Notes: generated by a model from the sequence alone, not told the origin. Shown: positions 1 to 8,953, counted from the stretch's first letter. The stretch is 64,000 bases of DNA from Actinoplanes flavus (GCF_017592555.1 NZ_JAGFNS010000035.1:1-64000); one strand, 5' to 3'. Made by a program: numbers and translations.

Positions 1-1
1 C

Positions 2-109
2 CAAGCCTTGATCGCCCTGGCCCGCCGCCTGATCGACGTCATCTGGGCCCTGCTGCGAGACGGCCGTGAGTTCCATCCCTCACCGCCGATCACGCCGTAC
101 GCGGCTTGA
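2..109 (+). CDS. C-terminal end of an IS110-type transposase (5' end outside window)
   Basis: Frame 2 is open from the left edge and reads ALIALARRLIDVIWALLRDG, then a Pro-rich tail, to a TGA at 107-109. A helical A-L-A-R-R-x-x-x-V-x-W-A-x-L-R-D stretch ending in a Pro/Thr tail is typical of the extreme C-terminus of IS110/IS111-family (DEDD/serine) transposases. Only 35 codons are visible, so intactness cannot be judged. The downstream SDR gene is on the opposite strand, so this is an insertion-sequence boundary rather than an operon. The call rests on motif memory. Confidence 0.55.
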   Translation, partial: QALIALARRLIDVIWALLRDGREFHPSPPITPYAA

Positions 110-139
110 CATGGTCATTGAAACTCCTTCTCGTCGTCC

Positions 140-856
140 TCAACGGAGATTCAGGCCGCCGTCGAGCAGAATCACCTCGCCGGTCAGGTACCGGTGCCCG
201 ATCAGCATGGCGATCAGATCCGCCACGTCGGCGGGCTGCGCGGCCCGGCCCATCGGGCTCGACGACTTCCACAGTTCCTGCGCGGCCGTCCAGTCGGCGG
301 TGAGCGGCGTGTCGACCAGCCCCGGCGCCACGGCGTTCACCCGGACCCGCGGGCCGAGGGCGGCGGCCAGCAGCTTCGTCACGTGGTTGAGGGCGGCCTT
401 GCTCGCCGCGTACGCGATCGAACTGCCCTTGGGTCGCACCCCCGCGTGGCTGGTCACGTTGACGACGCAGCCGTCGGCGGCCCGCAGGTGCGGCAGCGCC
501 GCGGTGCACAGCACCCACGGGGCGATCAGGTTGACGTCCAGCAGCTTGCGCCAGTCGGCGGGGGTCAGCCCGGCCAGGTCCGCGTGTGGCACCGGCCAGG
601 AGATCCCGGCGTTGTTGACCAGCACGTCGAGCCGCCCGTGCCGCTCGACGACCGCCGGCACCAGACCGGCGGCCGCGTCGTCGTCGGAGAGATCGGCCTG
701 GTGATACGTCCCGCCCAGCTCCGCGGCCAGCGCCACCCCGGCGTCCCGGCTGGCCCGCGAGTGCACCGCCACCACGAACCCGTCCGCCGTGAGCCGCCGC
801 GCCGTAGCCTCCCCGATCCCCGAAACCGACCCGGTAACCAGTGCCACCCCACGCAT
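140..856 (-). CDS. SDR-family NAD(P)-dependent oxidoreductase
   Basis: A 238-residue classical short-chain dehydrogenase/reductase. The N-terminal cofactor motif is TGSVSGIG (TGxxxGxG), followed by a VNNAG motif. A catalytic Ser lies in the NVTSHAG segment and the YxxxK pair in YAASKAAL. The C-terminal L-T-G-E-V-I-L-L-D-G-G signature of the family is intact, so the enzyme should be active and cytosolic; substrate unknown. The ATG at 856 was chosen because the TGxxxGxG motif then starts at the normal distance; a GTG at 862 would add two residues. It is divergent from the kinase gene. Confidence 0.9.
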   Translation of the reverse strand: MRGVALVTGSVSGIGEATARRLTADGFVVAVHSRASRDAGVALAAELGGTYHQADLSDDDAAAGLVPAVVERHGRLDVLVNNAGISWPVPHADLAGLTPADWRKLLDVNLIAPWVLCTAALPHLRAADGCVVNVTSHAGVRPKGSSIAYAASKAALNHVTKLLAAALGPRVRVNAVAPGLVDTPLTADWTAAQELWKSSSPMGRAAQPADVADLIAMLIGHRYLTGEVILLDGGLNLR

Positions 857-905
857 CACCACAGCCTAGGCGAGGCGGCGCGGCCTCTCGGCGACCATGC
901 CGTAC

Positions 906-928
906 CTCCGAAATGGATCCGTTCGGAG
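906..928. promoter_or_regulatory. Inverted repeat in the SDR/kinase intergenic region
   Basis: Perfect 7-bp arms CTCCGAA and TTCGGAG are separated by 9 bp. It is the only clear symmetric element in the roughly 160-bp divergent intergenic region. It could be an operator for either gene; no binding family is assigned. Confidence 0.3.
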
Positions 929-1016
929 TCAGGCCTTTGGTGCAGGTCGGCACCATCCGGCCGGTCGATGCCCGAGGATTGGCCGGGACCGTGACGGGAG
1001 CCCTAAGCTGTCCGCC

Positions 1017-2393
1017 GTGTCGGCTGACGTGTTGCGGGCTGGGGTCCGGCTGAGCGATCGGTACCGTCTCCATCGGCGGCTCGGCGCCGGCGGGATGGGC
1101 GAGGTGTGGCTCGCCGTCGACGAGGTGCTGCAACGCTACGTGGCGGTGAAGGCCATGCTGCCGGGCCTGGACGCCGACCCGGATTTCGGGCGGCGCTTCA
1201 CGGCCGAGGCCACCTCGATGGCCCGGATCAACCATCCGGCGGTCGCCTCCGTGCACGACTTCGGCCACAGCCTCGGTGTCGCCTTTCTGGTGATGGAGTT
1301 CGTCGACGGCGAGTCGCTCGCCGAGCGGCTGAAGCGCGGCCGTCTCGGGCCGGCGGAGACGATGCTCCTCATCGCGCAGGTCGCCGACGGGCTCCAGGCC
1401 GTCCACGGGCAGGGCCTGGTGCATCGCGACATCAAACCCGCCAACCTGTTGGTACGCCCGGACGGCACCGTGGTCATCACGGACTTCGGCATCGCGCGCC
1501 ACGAGGACGCCGGCCGGCTGACGGTGTCCGGCGCGGTTCTCGGCACTCCCACGTACCTGTCGCCGGAGCAGGTCCGGGGCGAGCCGGCCGGACCGCGCAG
1601 CGACCTCTACTCGCTGGGCCTGGTCGCCTACGAGTGCCTGGCGGGGGAGAAGCCCTTCGTCGGCGACAACCCGTACGCCGTGGCGCTCCAGCGGCTCCAG
1701 TCCGGCCCCCGCACGATGAAGGTGCGACTGCCGATCCCGGTTCAGGCCGTGGTCGAGCGGGCTCTCGCCGTCGACCCGAAGGACCGCTGGCAGTCGGCGG
1801 CCGAACTGGCGGCCGCCGCCCGGGCCGCGGTGGCGGACCGTGCGCCGGTGACCGCTCCCGCCGTACGCCGCTCCCTGCTGCCGTTGGTGCTCTCCGCTGT
1901 CGCCGTGATGGCGCTGGCCGTCGCCGGTCTGGTGGTCCGGGGCAGCCGGCCGGACACGAACCCGGCCGTCACCCCGACCACCCTCGAGGAGGGGCTCACC
2001 CAGGAGCGGCTGCCGGTGCGTTTCACCACCTGCGCCGGCGGCTTCTGCCCGGTCGAGCCGATGTGCTGGGCCGGTCTGAACGTCAGTTCCGGGGTGCCCG
2101 AGTCGCCCCGGCGGCTGGACTGCGCGGCCGAGCACGTCTGGGAGACGTACGCCGCGGTCGACGTCCCGCCCGGCGGTGTCGTGATCGACGACGACGATCC
2201 GCTGATCGAGAAGTCGGAGATCGCCGTCGCCTGTGGCGAGGAGTTCATGGCGGCCCGCAGCCACCATCCGGACCGGACCCGCGGCTGGGTGCGTGAGGCC
2301 TGGCCGATCAAGGTCGGCGAGGACACGCTGCTGCACTGCATCGCCCGTCCGGTCGGCGGCGAGGCGACCGGAGCCTTCTTCAAGAGCGCATAG
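1017..2393 (+). CDS. Membrane-anchored Ser/Thr protein kinase (Pkn family)
   Basis: A 458-residue Hanks-type kinase. The Gly loop GAGGMGEV is near residue 23, the VAVKAM lysine near 44, HRDIKPAN near 136 (catalytic Asp), DFGIA near 156 and the TPTYLSPEQV activation/P+1 region near 178. After the kinase domain a single hydrophobic segment (about 287-307) should span the membrane. It is followed by a roughly 130-residue outside domain with at least five Cys (CAGGFC, MCW, LDCAAEH, ACGEEF, LHCIA), resembling septum-formation-type sensor modules. All catalytic motifs are intact. The GTG at 1017 is used because the open frame upstream of it looks non-coding and the kinase domain begins soon after. 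The ligand of the outside domain is unknown. Confidence 0.88.
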   Translation: MSADVLRAGVRLSDRYRLHRRLGAGGMGEVWLAVDEVLQRYVAVKAMLPGLDADPDFGRRFTAEATSMARINHPAVASVHDFGHSLGVAFLVMEFVDGESLAERLKRGRLGPAETMLLIAQVADGLQAVHGQGLVHRDIKPANLLVRPDGTVVITDFGIARHEDAGRLTVSGAVLGTPTYLSPEQVRGEPAGPRSDLYSLGLVAYECLAGEKPFVGDNPYAVALQRLQSGPRTMKVRLPIPVQAVVERALAVDPKDRWQSAAELAAAARAAVADRAPVTAPAVRRSLLPLVLSAVAVMALAVAGLVVRGSRPDTNPAVTPTTLEEGLTQERLPVRFTTCAGGFCPVEPMCWAGLNVSSGVPESPRRLDCAAEHVWETYAAVDVPPGGVVIDDDDPLIEKSEIAVACGEEFMAARSHHPDRTRGWVREAWPIKVGEDTLLHCIARPVGGEATGAFFKSA

Positions 2394-2464
2394 TGCCGAC
2401 GGTCACATCGACGGCAAGCTGCTCCTCGAGGGGTTGCGGCCCGAAGGTCTCCTGGCTCTGATCC

Positions 2465-2498
2465 GGCCGGGGCGTTGTGCGAGATTACGGCCCCGGCC
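2465..2498 (+). terminator. GC-rich hairpin between kinase and MFS gene
   Basis: Arms GGCCGGGGC (2465-2473) and GCCCCGGCC (2490-2498) pair perfectly around a 16-nt loop. It lies 71 nt after the kinase stop and 18 nt before the MFS start. There is no T-tract. It could end the kinase transcript or structure the leader of the transporter mRNA. Confidence 0.4.
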
Positions 2499-2516
2499 AG
2501 GGGTAATGATCGGGGC

Positions 2517-4094
2517 ATGACCTCCACGTGGGCGCCGCTGCGGATCGGCGTGTTCCGGATGCTCTGGTTCGCCGTCCTCGGCAGTCAGATCGGCACCTGG
2601 ATGCAGACCGTCGGCGCCCAGTGGCTGCTGCTCGGTGAGCCGAACGCGGGCACCCTGGTCTCGCTCGTGCAGACCGCCGCCACCCTGCCCGTACTGCTGC
2701 TGGCCCTGCCGTCCGGGGTGCTCGCCGACTCGTTCGACCGGCGGCGTCTGCTGATCTACGTGCAGCTCTTCCAGCTCGGGACCGGGGTGATGCTGACCGC
2801 GCTCACCATGGCCGGCGAGATGATCCCGCCGCTGCTGCTGCTCCTGACGTTCGCGCTGGGCTGCGGCACGGCGATGACGAGCCCGGCGTACCAGGCGGTG
2901 ATCCCGGAACTCGTGCCCCGCCCGCTGATCCCGTCGGCCGCGGCGCTCGGTGCGATCAGCATGAACCTGGCCCGCGCCATCGGCCCGGCCATCGCCGGGG
3001 TGCTGGTCGCCCAGGCCGGGCCGGCCGCCGTCTTCGCGATCAACGCGGTCTCGTTCCTGGTCTTCGCGATCGCCCTGCTGCTCTGGCGGCGCGACCCGCA
3101 GGACGGCGTCGCCGAGCCGTTCCTCGCCGCGCTGCGCGCCGGCGGCCGTTACGTGCGCTATGCGCCGATCATGCGACGGCTGCTGCTGCGCAGCGTCGTC
3201 TTCGTGGTACCGGCGATGGCCCTCTGGGCGCTGCTCCCGCTGGTCGCCAGCCGCCGGCTCGGTCTCGACGCGAGCGGGTACGGCCTCCTGCTGGCCGCCC
3301 TGGGCGTGGGCGCCGTCCTCGGGGCGCTGATCCTGCCCCGGCTGCGGGCGGTCCTGTCCGGCACCGGCATGCTGGCCGTCGCGAGCGTCACCTACGCCGT
3401 CGTCCTGGCCGTCCTGGCCGTCGTCCGGGAGCCGGCGATCGCCGTGATCGCCCTGGTCCCGGCCGGCGCCGCCTGGATGAGCGTGCTGTCCAGCCTGAAC
3501 GCCGAGGTGCAACTCCTGCTGCCCGGCTGGGTCCGCGCCCGGGGGCTGGCCGGCTACCAGACCGCGTTCTTCGGCAGCCAGGCCCTCGGCTCGCTGGCGT
3601 GGGGCGTGGCCGCCGACCGGATCGGCCTGGCCCCGACGTTCCTGATCGCCGCCGGCCTGACCGCGGCCGGTGCGGCCAGCCTGCCGTTCGCGCCGCTGAT
3701 CCCGTCCGGCCACCTGAACCGGGACCCGGCCACCCCGTGGCCCGAACCCCGGCTCACCCACGAGCCGGACCCCGGCGCCGGGCCGGTGGTGGTCGAGGTC
3801 GCGTACACGATCCCACCGGACCGGGAGGCCGAGTTCCTGGAGGCGATGAGCGACGTCCGCCGGTCCCGCCTGCGTACCGGCGCGGTCCAGTGGGGCGTCT
3901 TCCGTGCCGGTGAGACCTCCGGCCGGATGGTCGAGCTCTACGTCGTCTCCAGCTGGGACGAACACCTGCGCCAGCACGACGGCCGTCTCACCGGCGCCGA
4001 CGCCGCCTACGACGAGCGCGCCCGCGCCCTCTCGACCACCTCACCCGAGGTGGTGCACATGCTGCACGCGCCGGTCCGCCACCGCCGCCGCTGA
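2517..4094 (+). CDS. MFS transporter, MFS_3 (transmembrane secretion effector) family
   Basis: A 525-residue major facilitator with about 11-12 hydrophobic segments and a cytoplasmic C-terminal domain of roughly 105 residues (from PGAGPVVVEVAYTIPPD). That domain resembles an antibiotic-biosynthesis-monooxygenase (ABM) ferredoxin-like fold and ends in the characteristic SSWDEHLRQHDGRLT segment. This two-part structure is normal for the MFS_3 family (enterobactin exporter-like), so it is not treated as a new fusion. The A-motif region DSFDRRRLL follows TM2. The likely role is efflux of a small molecule or siderophore. The ATG at 2517 starts the conserved STWAPLRIGVFR segment; the 14 codons upstream look like leader. 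Confidence 0.85.
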   Translation: MTSTWAPLRIGVFRMLWFAVLGSQIGTWMQTVGAQWLLLGEPNAGTLVSLVQTAATLPVLLLALPSGVLADSFDRRRLLIYVQLFQLGTGVMLTALTMAGEMIPPLLLLLTFALGCGTAMTSPAYQAVIPELVPRPLIPSAAALGAISMNLARAIGPAIAGVLVAQAGPAAVFAINAVSFLVFAIALLLWRRDPQDGVAEPFLAALRAGGRYVRYAPIMRRLLLRSVVFVVPAMALWALLPLVASRRLGLDASGYGLLLAALGVGAVLGALILPRLRAVLSGTGMLAVASVTYAVVLAVLAVVREPAIAVIALVPAGAAWMSVLSSLNAEVQLLLPGWVRARGLAGYQTAFFGSQALGSLAWGVAADRIGLAPTFLIAAGLTAAGAASLPFAPLIPSGHLNRDPATPWPEPRLTHEPDPGAGPVVVEVAYTIPPDREAEFLEAMSDVRRSRLRTGAVQWGVFRAGETSGRMVELYVVSSWDEHLRQHDGRLTGADAAYDERARALSTTSPEVVHMLHAPVRHRRR

Positions 4095-4144
4095 GACCCG
4101 GCCCTTTCCCGGTACGGGTGACCCGTTCGAGACAGCGGCGCCTC

Positions 4145-5554
4145 TCAGCGGATCTCGGCGACGGGGACCGGAGGAGCGGTGGGCCGCGGCGCCGTCCGTG
4201 GGGTGCGGAGGTCGAGGGCCGCGCACGCCGCCGAGGCGGTCATCATGGTGAGGCAGATGGTCAGGGCCGCGGTGACGTCGTGGGCGGCCACCATGATGCC
4301 GGTGACGGCGGCCATCGCCAGGGTCGCCGAGATCCGCTGGGAGACCTGGAGGAAGGCGCCCGCCAGGCCGGCCGCTCCGGCCGGCGCGTGGGCCAGGGTG
4401 AGGGCCTGGTTGGGGGAGAGGACCAGGCCGCCGGCGACCCCGGCCGCGAACTGGGTGCACATCAGCGCGGCGCTCAGCCCGGACTCGGGAACCGTGTGCA
4501 GCACGGTGATCGTCGCCCCGACCGCCGTCACCGCGCCGGCCAGCGCGCCGACCACCGCGGACCGGCCGAAGCGGGCCACCAGCCGCCAGCTCTGCGAAGA
4601 GGCCGCCGCGAAGCCGATCGCGCCGGGGATCAGGGGGAGCGCCGCGTCCAGCGCCGACCAGCCGAGGCTCTCCTGGAGGTGGAGGACCAGCACCAGGTTC
4701 GCCGACAGCGACGCCCCGAACTGGAACATCGCGGTCAGTGTGCCCAGGCTGAACCCGCGCGAGCGGACCAGCTCCGGCATCAGCACCGGGGTCCGGCCGG
4801 AACGCGCGTAGCGGCGCTCCCACCAGCCCAGCCCGGCGAGCGCCACCACCGCGACCAGCGGCCACACCGCCACCGGCGGGCCGGATCCGCCGGGCAGCAC
4901 GAACGGCAGCAGCAGGCACAGCGTCACCGTGCCGAGCAGCGCGAGCCCCGGCAGGTCGAGTGTGGTCCGGTGGGCGTGGTCCGGACGGCCGGCGGGCAGG
5001 AACATGATCGCCAGCGGCACGGTGAGCAGCCCGAACGGCACCCCCATCAGCAGCACGAGCCGCCACCCGTGGTCGTCGCCGAACGCGCCGAGCGCCAGCC
5101 CGCCGGTGAGCGGCCCGAGCACCGCCGCGATCCCGCCCACGGTCGAGTACGCCCCCAGCGCCCGGGCCCGGTCCCGGCCGGTGAACAGGTCCTGGATGAT
5201 GCCGTACACCTGGGGGTTGACGATGCCCGCGCCGGCGCCCTGGGTGAGCCGCGCGACGGCCACCACCCACGCCTCGCTCGCGGTCCCGGCGACGGCGCCC
5301 GCCACGGCGAACACCGCCATGCCGCCGACGAAGAACCATCTGCGCCCGTGCGCGTCGCCGAGCCGCCCGGCCGGGACCATCGCCAGCCCGAAGGTCAGCG
5401 AATACCCCGCGATGATCCATTGCAGGGTGGCCGGGCCGGCGCCGAGCGACTCCCGCAACGCCGGCACCGCCGTGTTGAGACTGGCCTGGTCGACCAGGGT
5501 GGTGAACGCGGCGGCGAGACAGACGGCGAGGGCGAGGGCGTTCCGGCGGGGCAC
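4145..5554 (-). CDS. DHA2-family (EmrB/QacA-like) MFS drug exporter
   Basis: A 469-residue polytopic protein with about 14 hydrophobic segments. It starts with TTLVDQASLNTAVPAL, where an acidic residue in TM1 is typical of 14-TM DHA2 drug:H+ antiporters, and has the motif-A-like GRLGDAHGRRW. It contains the TM5 motif C region (LGPLTGGL). Expected substrates are cationic or hydrophobic drugs, unspecified. It is convergent with the MFS_3 gene, with 50 bp between stops and only a weak 5-bp hairpin near 4114-4126. Confidence 0.85.
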   Translation of the reverse strand: MPRRNALALAVCLAAAFTTLVDQASLNTAVPALRESLGAGPATLQWIIAGYSLTFGLAMVPAGRLGDAHGRRWFFVGGMAVFAVAGAVAGTASEAWVVAVARLTQGAGAGIVNPQVYGIIQDLFTGRDRARALGAYSTVGGIAAVLGPLTGGLALGAFGDDHGWRLVLLMGVPFGLLTVPLAIMFLPAGRPDHAHRTTLDLPGLALLGTVTLCLLLPFVLPGGSGPPVAVWPLVAVVALAGLGWWERRYARSGRTPVLMPELVRSRGFSLGTLTAMFQFGASLSANLVLVLHLQESLGWSALDAALPLIPGAIGFAAASSQSWRLVARFGRSAVVGALAGAVTAVGATITVLHTVPESGLSAALMCTQFAAGVAGGLVLSPNQALTLAHAPAGAAGLAGAFLQVSQRISATLAMAAVTGIMVAAHDVTAALTICLTMMTASAACAALDLRTPRTAPRPTAPPVPVAEIR

Positions 5555-5607
5555 CCACCGAATCTATCGAGTACGGCCCATGCCCGGGTGGTGGCCGTTA
5601 CCACTCC

Positions 5608-6855
5608 TCAGGTGAACAGGCCGCTGCCCCAGAAGTCGCCGGAGCCGGTGACGCCCGGCGGGCAGGCGAACAGACCGCTGGACACGTGCCGGATGTACTC
5701 GTTCATCTCGTCCTGGGCGGCCAGGCTGCGCTGCACCGGGATGAACGCCTTCGCCGGATCGCGCTGGTACGCGATGAAGAACAGTCCCGCGTTGAGCCGC
5801 CCCAGCCCGTCCGACCCGTCGACGAAGTTGTAGCCGCGCCGCAGCATCCGCGCCCCGTTGTTGGTGTCCGGGTGGGCCAGCCGCACGTGCGCGATCTTCG
5901 GCATGATCGGTTCGCCGTCGTCGCCGACCGAGGTGAGGTCGGGTTCGTCGAACTCGCCGGCCAGCCCGATCGGCGCGCCGCTGCCCTTGTGCCGCCCGAC
6001 GATGGCCTCCTGCTCGACGAGCGGGGACCGGTCCCACGTCTCGACCAGCATCCGGATCTTGCGGGTGACCAGGTAGGACCCGCCGGCCATCCAGTCCGGC
6101 CCGTCGCCGGGCTGCACCCACAGGTGCTCGCGCAGCAGGTCGTCCTGTTCGGCCTTGAGGTTGCGGGTGCCGTCCTTGAACCCGAACAGGTTGCGGGGCG
6201 TGGCCTGCCCGGTGGAGGTGGACGACGTACGCCCGAAGCCCAGCTGCGACCACCGCACACTGACCACGCCCATGCCGATGCGGGCCAGGTTGCGGATGGC
6301 GTGCACCGCCACCTGCGGGTCGTTGGCGCACGCCTGGATGCCGATGTCGCCGTCGGACAGTGCCGCGTCGAGGGTGTCGCCGGTGAACCGGGGGAGCGGC
6401 GCGAGCGCCCCGGGCTGCCTGCCCGCCAGCCCGAAGCGGTCGCGCCCGTCCGCGGTCCGGAACAGGGTCGGCCCGAACCCGATGGTGAGCGTCAGCTGGG
6501 ACGCCGGGAGGCCGATGGCCTCGCCGGTGTCGTCCGGCGGCGCCTCGGGGAGGCCGGCCACCGCCCCGACCTCGCCGGCGTCCTTTCCGGCGGTCATCCG
6601 GGTGGCCGCGACCGTCCAGTCCTTCAGCAGCTGGATCAGCCGGTCGCGGTCCTTGGTGACGACGTCGAAGGCGACGAAGTGCAGCCGGTCCTGGGCGGGC
6701 GTGACGATGCCGGCCTGGTGGGGGCCGTGGAAGGCGACCGCGTCGGAGAACGAGGCCGCCGGTTCGCCGCCGGAGAGGAGGGCGGCCGTGGCGCCGGCCG
6801 CACCGGCGGCGCCCAGGCCGCCGATGACCAGCGCCCGCCGGGAGACCGGGCTCAC
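5608..6855 (-). CDS. efeB: EfeB: Tat-exported Dyp-type heme peroxidase
   Basis: A 415-residue deferrochelatase/peroxidase of the EfeUOB iron-uptake system. The N-terminus MSPVSRRALVIGG with a following hydrophobic run is a Tat-like signal carrying heme enzyme to the cell surface. The Dyp signature GFKDGTRN is present, with the distal Asp, and a heme-ligand His is expected in the AHVRLAHPDTNNG region. The GTG start at 6855 overlaps the efeO stop by 4 bp (GTGA), indicating translational coupling. The longer open frame upstream is antisense-free shadow of efeO. Last gene of an efeU-efeO-efeB operon. Confidence 0.93.
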   Translation of the reverse strand: MSPVSRRALVIGGLGAAGAAGATAALLSGGEPAASFSDAVAFHGPHQAGIVTPAQDRLHFVAFDVVTKDRDRLIQLLKDWTVAATRMTAGKDAGEVGAVAGLPEAPPDDTGEAIGLPASQLTLTIGFGPTLFRTADGRDRFGLAGRQPGALAPLPRFTGDTLDAALSDGDIGIQACANDPQVAVHAIRNLARIGMGVVSVRWSQLGFGRTSSTSTGQATPRNLFGFKDGTRNLKAEQDDLLREHLWVQPGDGPDWMAGGSYLVTRKIRMLVETWDRSPLVEQEAIVGRHKGSGAPIGLAGEFDEPDLTSVGDDGEPIMPKIAHVRLAHPDTNNGARMLRRGYNFVDGSDGLGRLNAGLFFIAYQRDPAKAFIPVQRSLAAQDEMNEYIRHVSSGLFACPPGVTGSGDFWGSGLFT

Positions 6856-7985
6856 GACTGCTTGGCGACCACGGCCGCCACCCGGCTGATCGGCTCGGCC
6901 AGCGCGTTGATCGCGTCGGTCAGCTCCTTGAGGTCGGCCTGCGACAGCTCGTTGTGCAGCTTCCAGCCGTCCCCGTCGCGGTGCTTGCCGAGGGCCGCGT
7001 CCACGTTGGCGAACTCCGCGTCCAGCGTCTTGACCAGGGCCGCGTCCCGCTCCTCGAGGACCGGCCGCAGCGACGCGATCGCCGCCTTGGACCCGTCGAT
7101 GTTGGCGTTGAAGTCCCACAGGTCGGTGTGCGAGTAGCGGTCCTCCTCGCCGGTGATCTTGCCGGAGGCGACCTCGTCGAGCAGGGCCTTGGCGCCGTTG
7201 GCGAGCTGCAGCGGGGACAGCTTCTCGGCGTTGGCCTTCCGCACGATCTCCTTGACGTCGGTGAGGAGCTGGTCGGCGACCGGGCCGGACTGGGAGATGT
7301 CGTTCTTCTGCCACAGATCCTGCTCGATCTTGTGGAAGCCGCCGAACTTCAGGCCCTCCTCGGTGACCTCCTCGCGGCCGTCGATGCGCGGGTCGAGGTC
7401 GCCGAAGATCTCGGCCACCGGCTCGATCCGCTCCCAGTACGTGCGGGCCACCGGGAACAGCGCCTTGGCCTTGGCCGCGTCGCCGTCCTTGACCGCCGTC
7501 ACGAACTCGGTGGTCTTCACCTCCAGGGCGGCGGTCTGCGACTTCACGTACCGCGAGTAGCTGTCGGTGGCGGCGAGCAGGGCGGCGTCCTCGGTCAGCG
7601 GCGCGGCCGAGCCGGAGACGGTGAGCTGCCCGCGGATGCCCTTGCCGATCATGCCGGGCTTGCAGGCCGTCTCGTAGCTGCCGGCGGGCAGTTCGACGTG
7701 CAGGTCACGGGAGAGCCCGGGGGCGATGTTCTCGACCTCGGCCATCACCCGGTCGCCCGCGGCGTACACGTAGAACTCGGTGACCTTCTGCCCGCCGTTG
7801 GTGATGGCGAAGACGCTGGTCCCGGCGTCGACCTGGGTGCGGGCGACCTCGCAGGAGGTGTCGGTGGCCTTGACGGTGATCGGCCCGCCCGCGGCGTCGG
7901 GGGTGGTGTCGCCGCCGGAGGAGGAGCATCCGGCCAGGACGACGACGGCCGCCGTGAGGGCGAGTGGGCTATAGCGGTGGCGCAC
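6852..7985 (-). CDS. efeO: EfeO: cupredoxin/M75 (imelysin-like) iron-binding lipoprotein
   Basis: A 377-residue exported protein with a lipobox-type signal (VVLAGC, Cys near residue 19). The N-terminal roughly 110 residues are a cupredoxin-like EfeO domain. The C-terminal region is an M75 peptidase-like helical domain with the HxxE metal motif in GGFHKIEQDLW. In the EfeUOB system it captures periplasmic or surface iron and passes it to the EfeU permease. The GTG at 7985 gives the lipoprotein signal; the upstream extension lies inside efeU. It starts 8 bp after the efeU stop and overlaps efeB by 4 bp. Confidence 0.93.
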   Translation of the reverse strand: MRHRYSPLALTAAVVVLAGCSSSGGDTTPDAAGGPITVKATDTSCEVARTQVDAGTSVFAITNGGQKVTEFYVYAAGDRVMAEVENIAPGLSRDLHVELPAGSYETACKPGMIGKGIRGQLTVSGSAAPLTEDAALLAATDSYSRYVKSQTAALEVKTTEFVTAVKDGDAAKAKALFPVARTYWERIEPVAEIFGDLDPRIDGREEVTEEGLKFGGFHKIEQDLWQKNDISQSGPVADQLLTDVKEIVRKANAEKLSPLQLANGAKALLDEVASGKITGEEDRYSHTDLWDFNANIDGSKAAIASLRPVLEERDAALVKTLDAEFANVDAALGKHRDGDGWKLHNELSQADLKELTDAINALAEPISRVAAVVAKQS

Positions 7986-7993
7986 GATGTCTC

Positions 7994-8821
7994 CTAGTGC
8001 TGGGGGGCGGGAACCGCGGTCGTAGCGGGGCGAAGGAAGAGCACGAGCACGGGTACGGCGTACGCGATCCAGGCGACCGCCTCCAGGACACTGGCCGTCG
8101 GCGTCACGTTGACCATGCCGGTGAGCAGGGCCGTGTACCACGCGGACGGGTCGAGGGCGGCGCTCACGTCGTACGCCAGGGTGTTGAGCCCCGGGAGGAC
8201 GCCGGACTCCTGGAGGTCGTGGACGCCGTACTTGAGGATGCCGGCGGCGACCAGGATGAGCAGGACCCCGGTGACGGTGAAGAAGACCGTCAGGTTGATC
8301 CGGACGGCGGTCGCGTACATCAGCCAGCCGATCGCGACGGCCGTGAGGATGCCGCCGGTGAGCGCGTAGAGCGGCTTGCCGTCGAGGTCGGCGCCCTGCA
8401 CCGCGGAGTAGAAGATCAGCGACGTCTCCAGGCCCTCGCGGACCACGGCGAGGAACGCCATCACGGCGACCGCGACCGATCCGAGGGCGAGCGCGTCGGT
8501 GAGTTTCCCGCGCAGCTCACCGCTGATCGACCGGGCGGCCCGGCGCATCCAGAAGATCATCCAGGTGACGAAGCAGACGGCCAGGATCGACGTGATCGCC
8601 TCGAACAGCTCCCGCTGGTCGTAGTCGCGCAGCAGGGTGGTGGAGGTGTAGCTGAGCAGTGCCCCGAACCCGATGGACAGCGCCACGGCGGCGGCGACGC
8701 CGGCCCACACCTGGGGGAGGCGGTCGGTGCGCCCGGACTTGACCAGGAACGCGATCAGGATGCTGACCACCAGGGTGGCCTCCAGCCCTTCACGCAGGCC
8801 GATGAGGTAGGTGGCGAGCAT
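7994..8821 (-). CDS. efeU: EfeU: FTR1-type high-affinity iron permease
   Basis: A 275-residue seven-TM permease with both FTR1/EfeU glutamate motifs: REGLE at residues 10-14 in the first TM and REGLE again near residue 145 (AVVREGLETSL). These helices form the iron translocation path. It is the first gene of the efeUOB operon. The upstream 70 bp contains two matches to the DtxR/IdeR iron box, consistent with repression under iron-replete conditions. Confidence 0.93.
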   Translation of the reverse strand: MLATYLIGLREGLEATLVVSILIAFLVKSGRTDRLPQVWAGVAAAVALSIGFGALLSYTSTTLLRDYDQRELFEAITSILAVCFVTWMIFWMRRAARSISGELRGKLTDALALGSVAVAVMAFLAVVREGLETSLIFYSAVQGADLDGKPLYALTGGILTAVAIGWLMYATAVRINLTVFFTVTGVLLILVAAGILKYGVHDLQESGVLPGLNTLAYDVSAALDPSAWYTALLTGMVNVTPTASVLEAVAWIAYAVPVLVLFLRPATTAVPAPQH

Positions 8822-8836
8822 GACCCTCTTCTCTGA

Positions 8837-8855
8837 TAAGGATTGCCTTACCTTC
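8837..8855. promoter_or_regulatory. Weaker DtxR/IdeR-type iron box upstream of efeU
   Basis: TAAGGATTGCCTTACCTTC matches the DtxR/IdeR consensus (TTAGGTTAGGCTAACCTAA) at 12 of 19 positions by eye, and its core TAAGG-N4-CCTTA is itself a perfect inverted repeat. It lies 16 bp before the efeU start, placed to block transcription or translation start. Confidence 0.45.
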
Positions 8856-8857
8856 GT

Positions 8858-8872
8858 TCTACAGACTGTAGA
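8858..8872. promoter_or_regulatory. 15-bp palindrome resembling a BlaI/MecI operator
   Basis: TCTACAG-A-CTGTAGA is a perfect inverted repeat. BlaI/MecI/CopY operators are built on TACA/TGTA half-sites; here the half-sites CTACA and TGTAG are present but separated by 3 bp rather than the usual 2. It sits between two iron boxes, in front of the M56 peptidase gene, whose convergent partner encodes a BlaI-family repressor. Confidence 0.4.
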
Positions 8873-8891
8873 TTAGGTTTGGCTGGCCTCA
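8873..8891. promoter_or_regulatory. DtxR/IdeR-type iron box between efeU and the M56 gene
   Basis: TTAGGTTTGGCTGGCCTCA matches the DtxR/IdeR consensus (TTAGGTTAGGCTAACCTAA) at 15 of 19 positions by eye, with the left TTAGGTT half intact. It lies 52 bp upstream of the efeU start on the opposite strand. A metal-dependent DtxR-family repressor is the expected binder. Confidence 0.55.
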
Positions 8892-8953
8892 CTGTCCAGG
8901 GTCACCGTCACCACGTGCGACACTCCGCATCGAGTCGGTGTAGGGGAGTCGCG

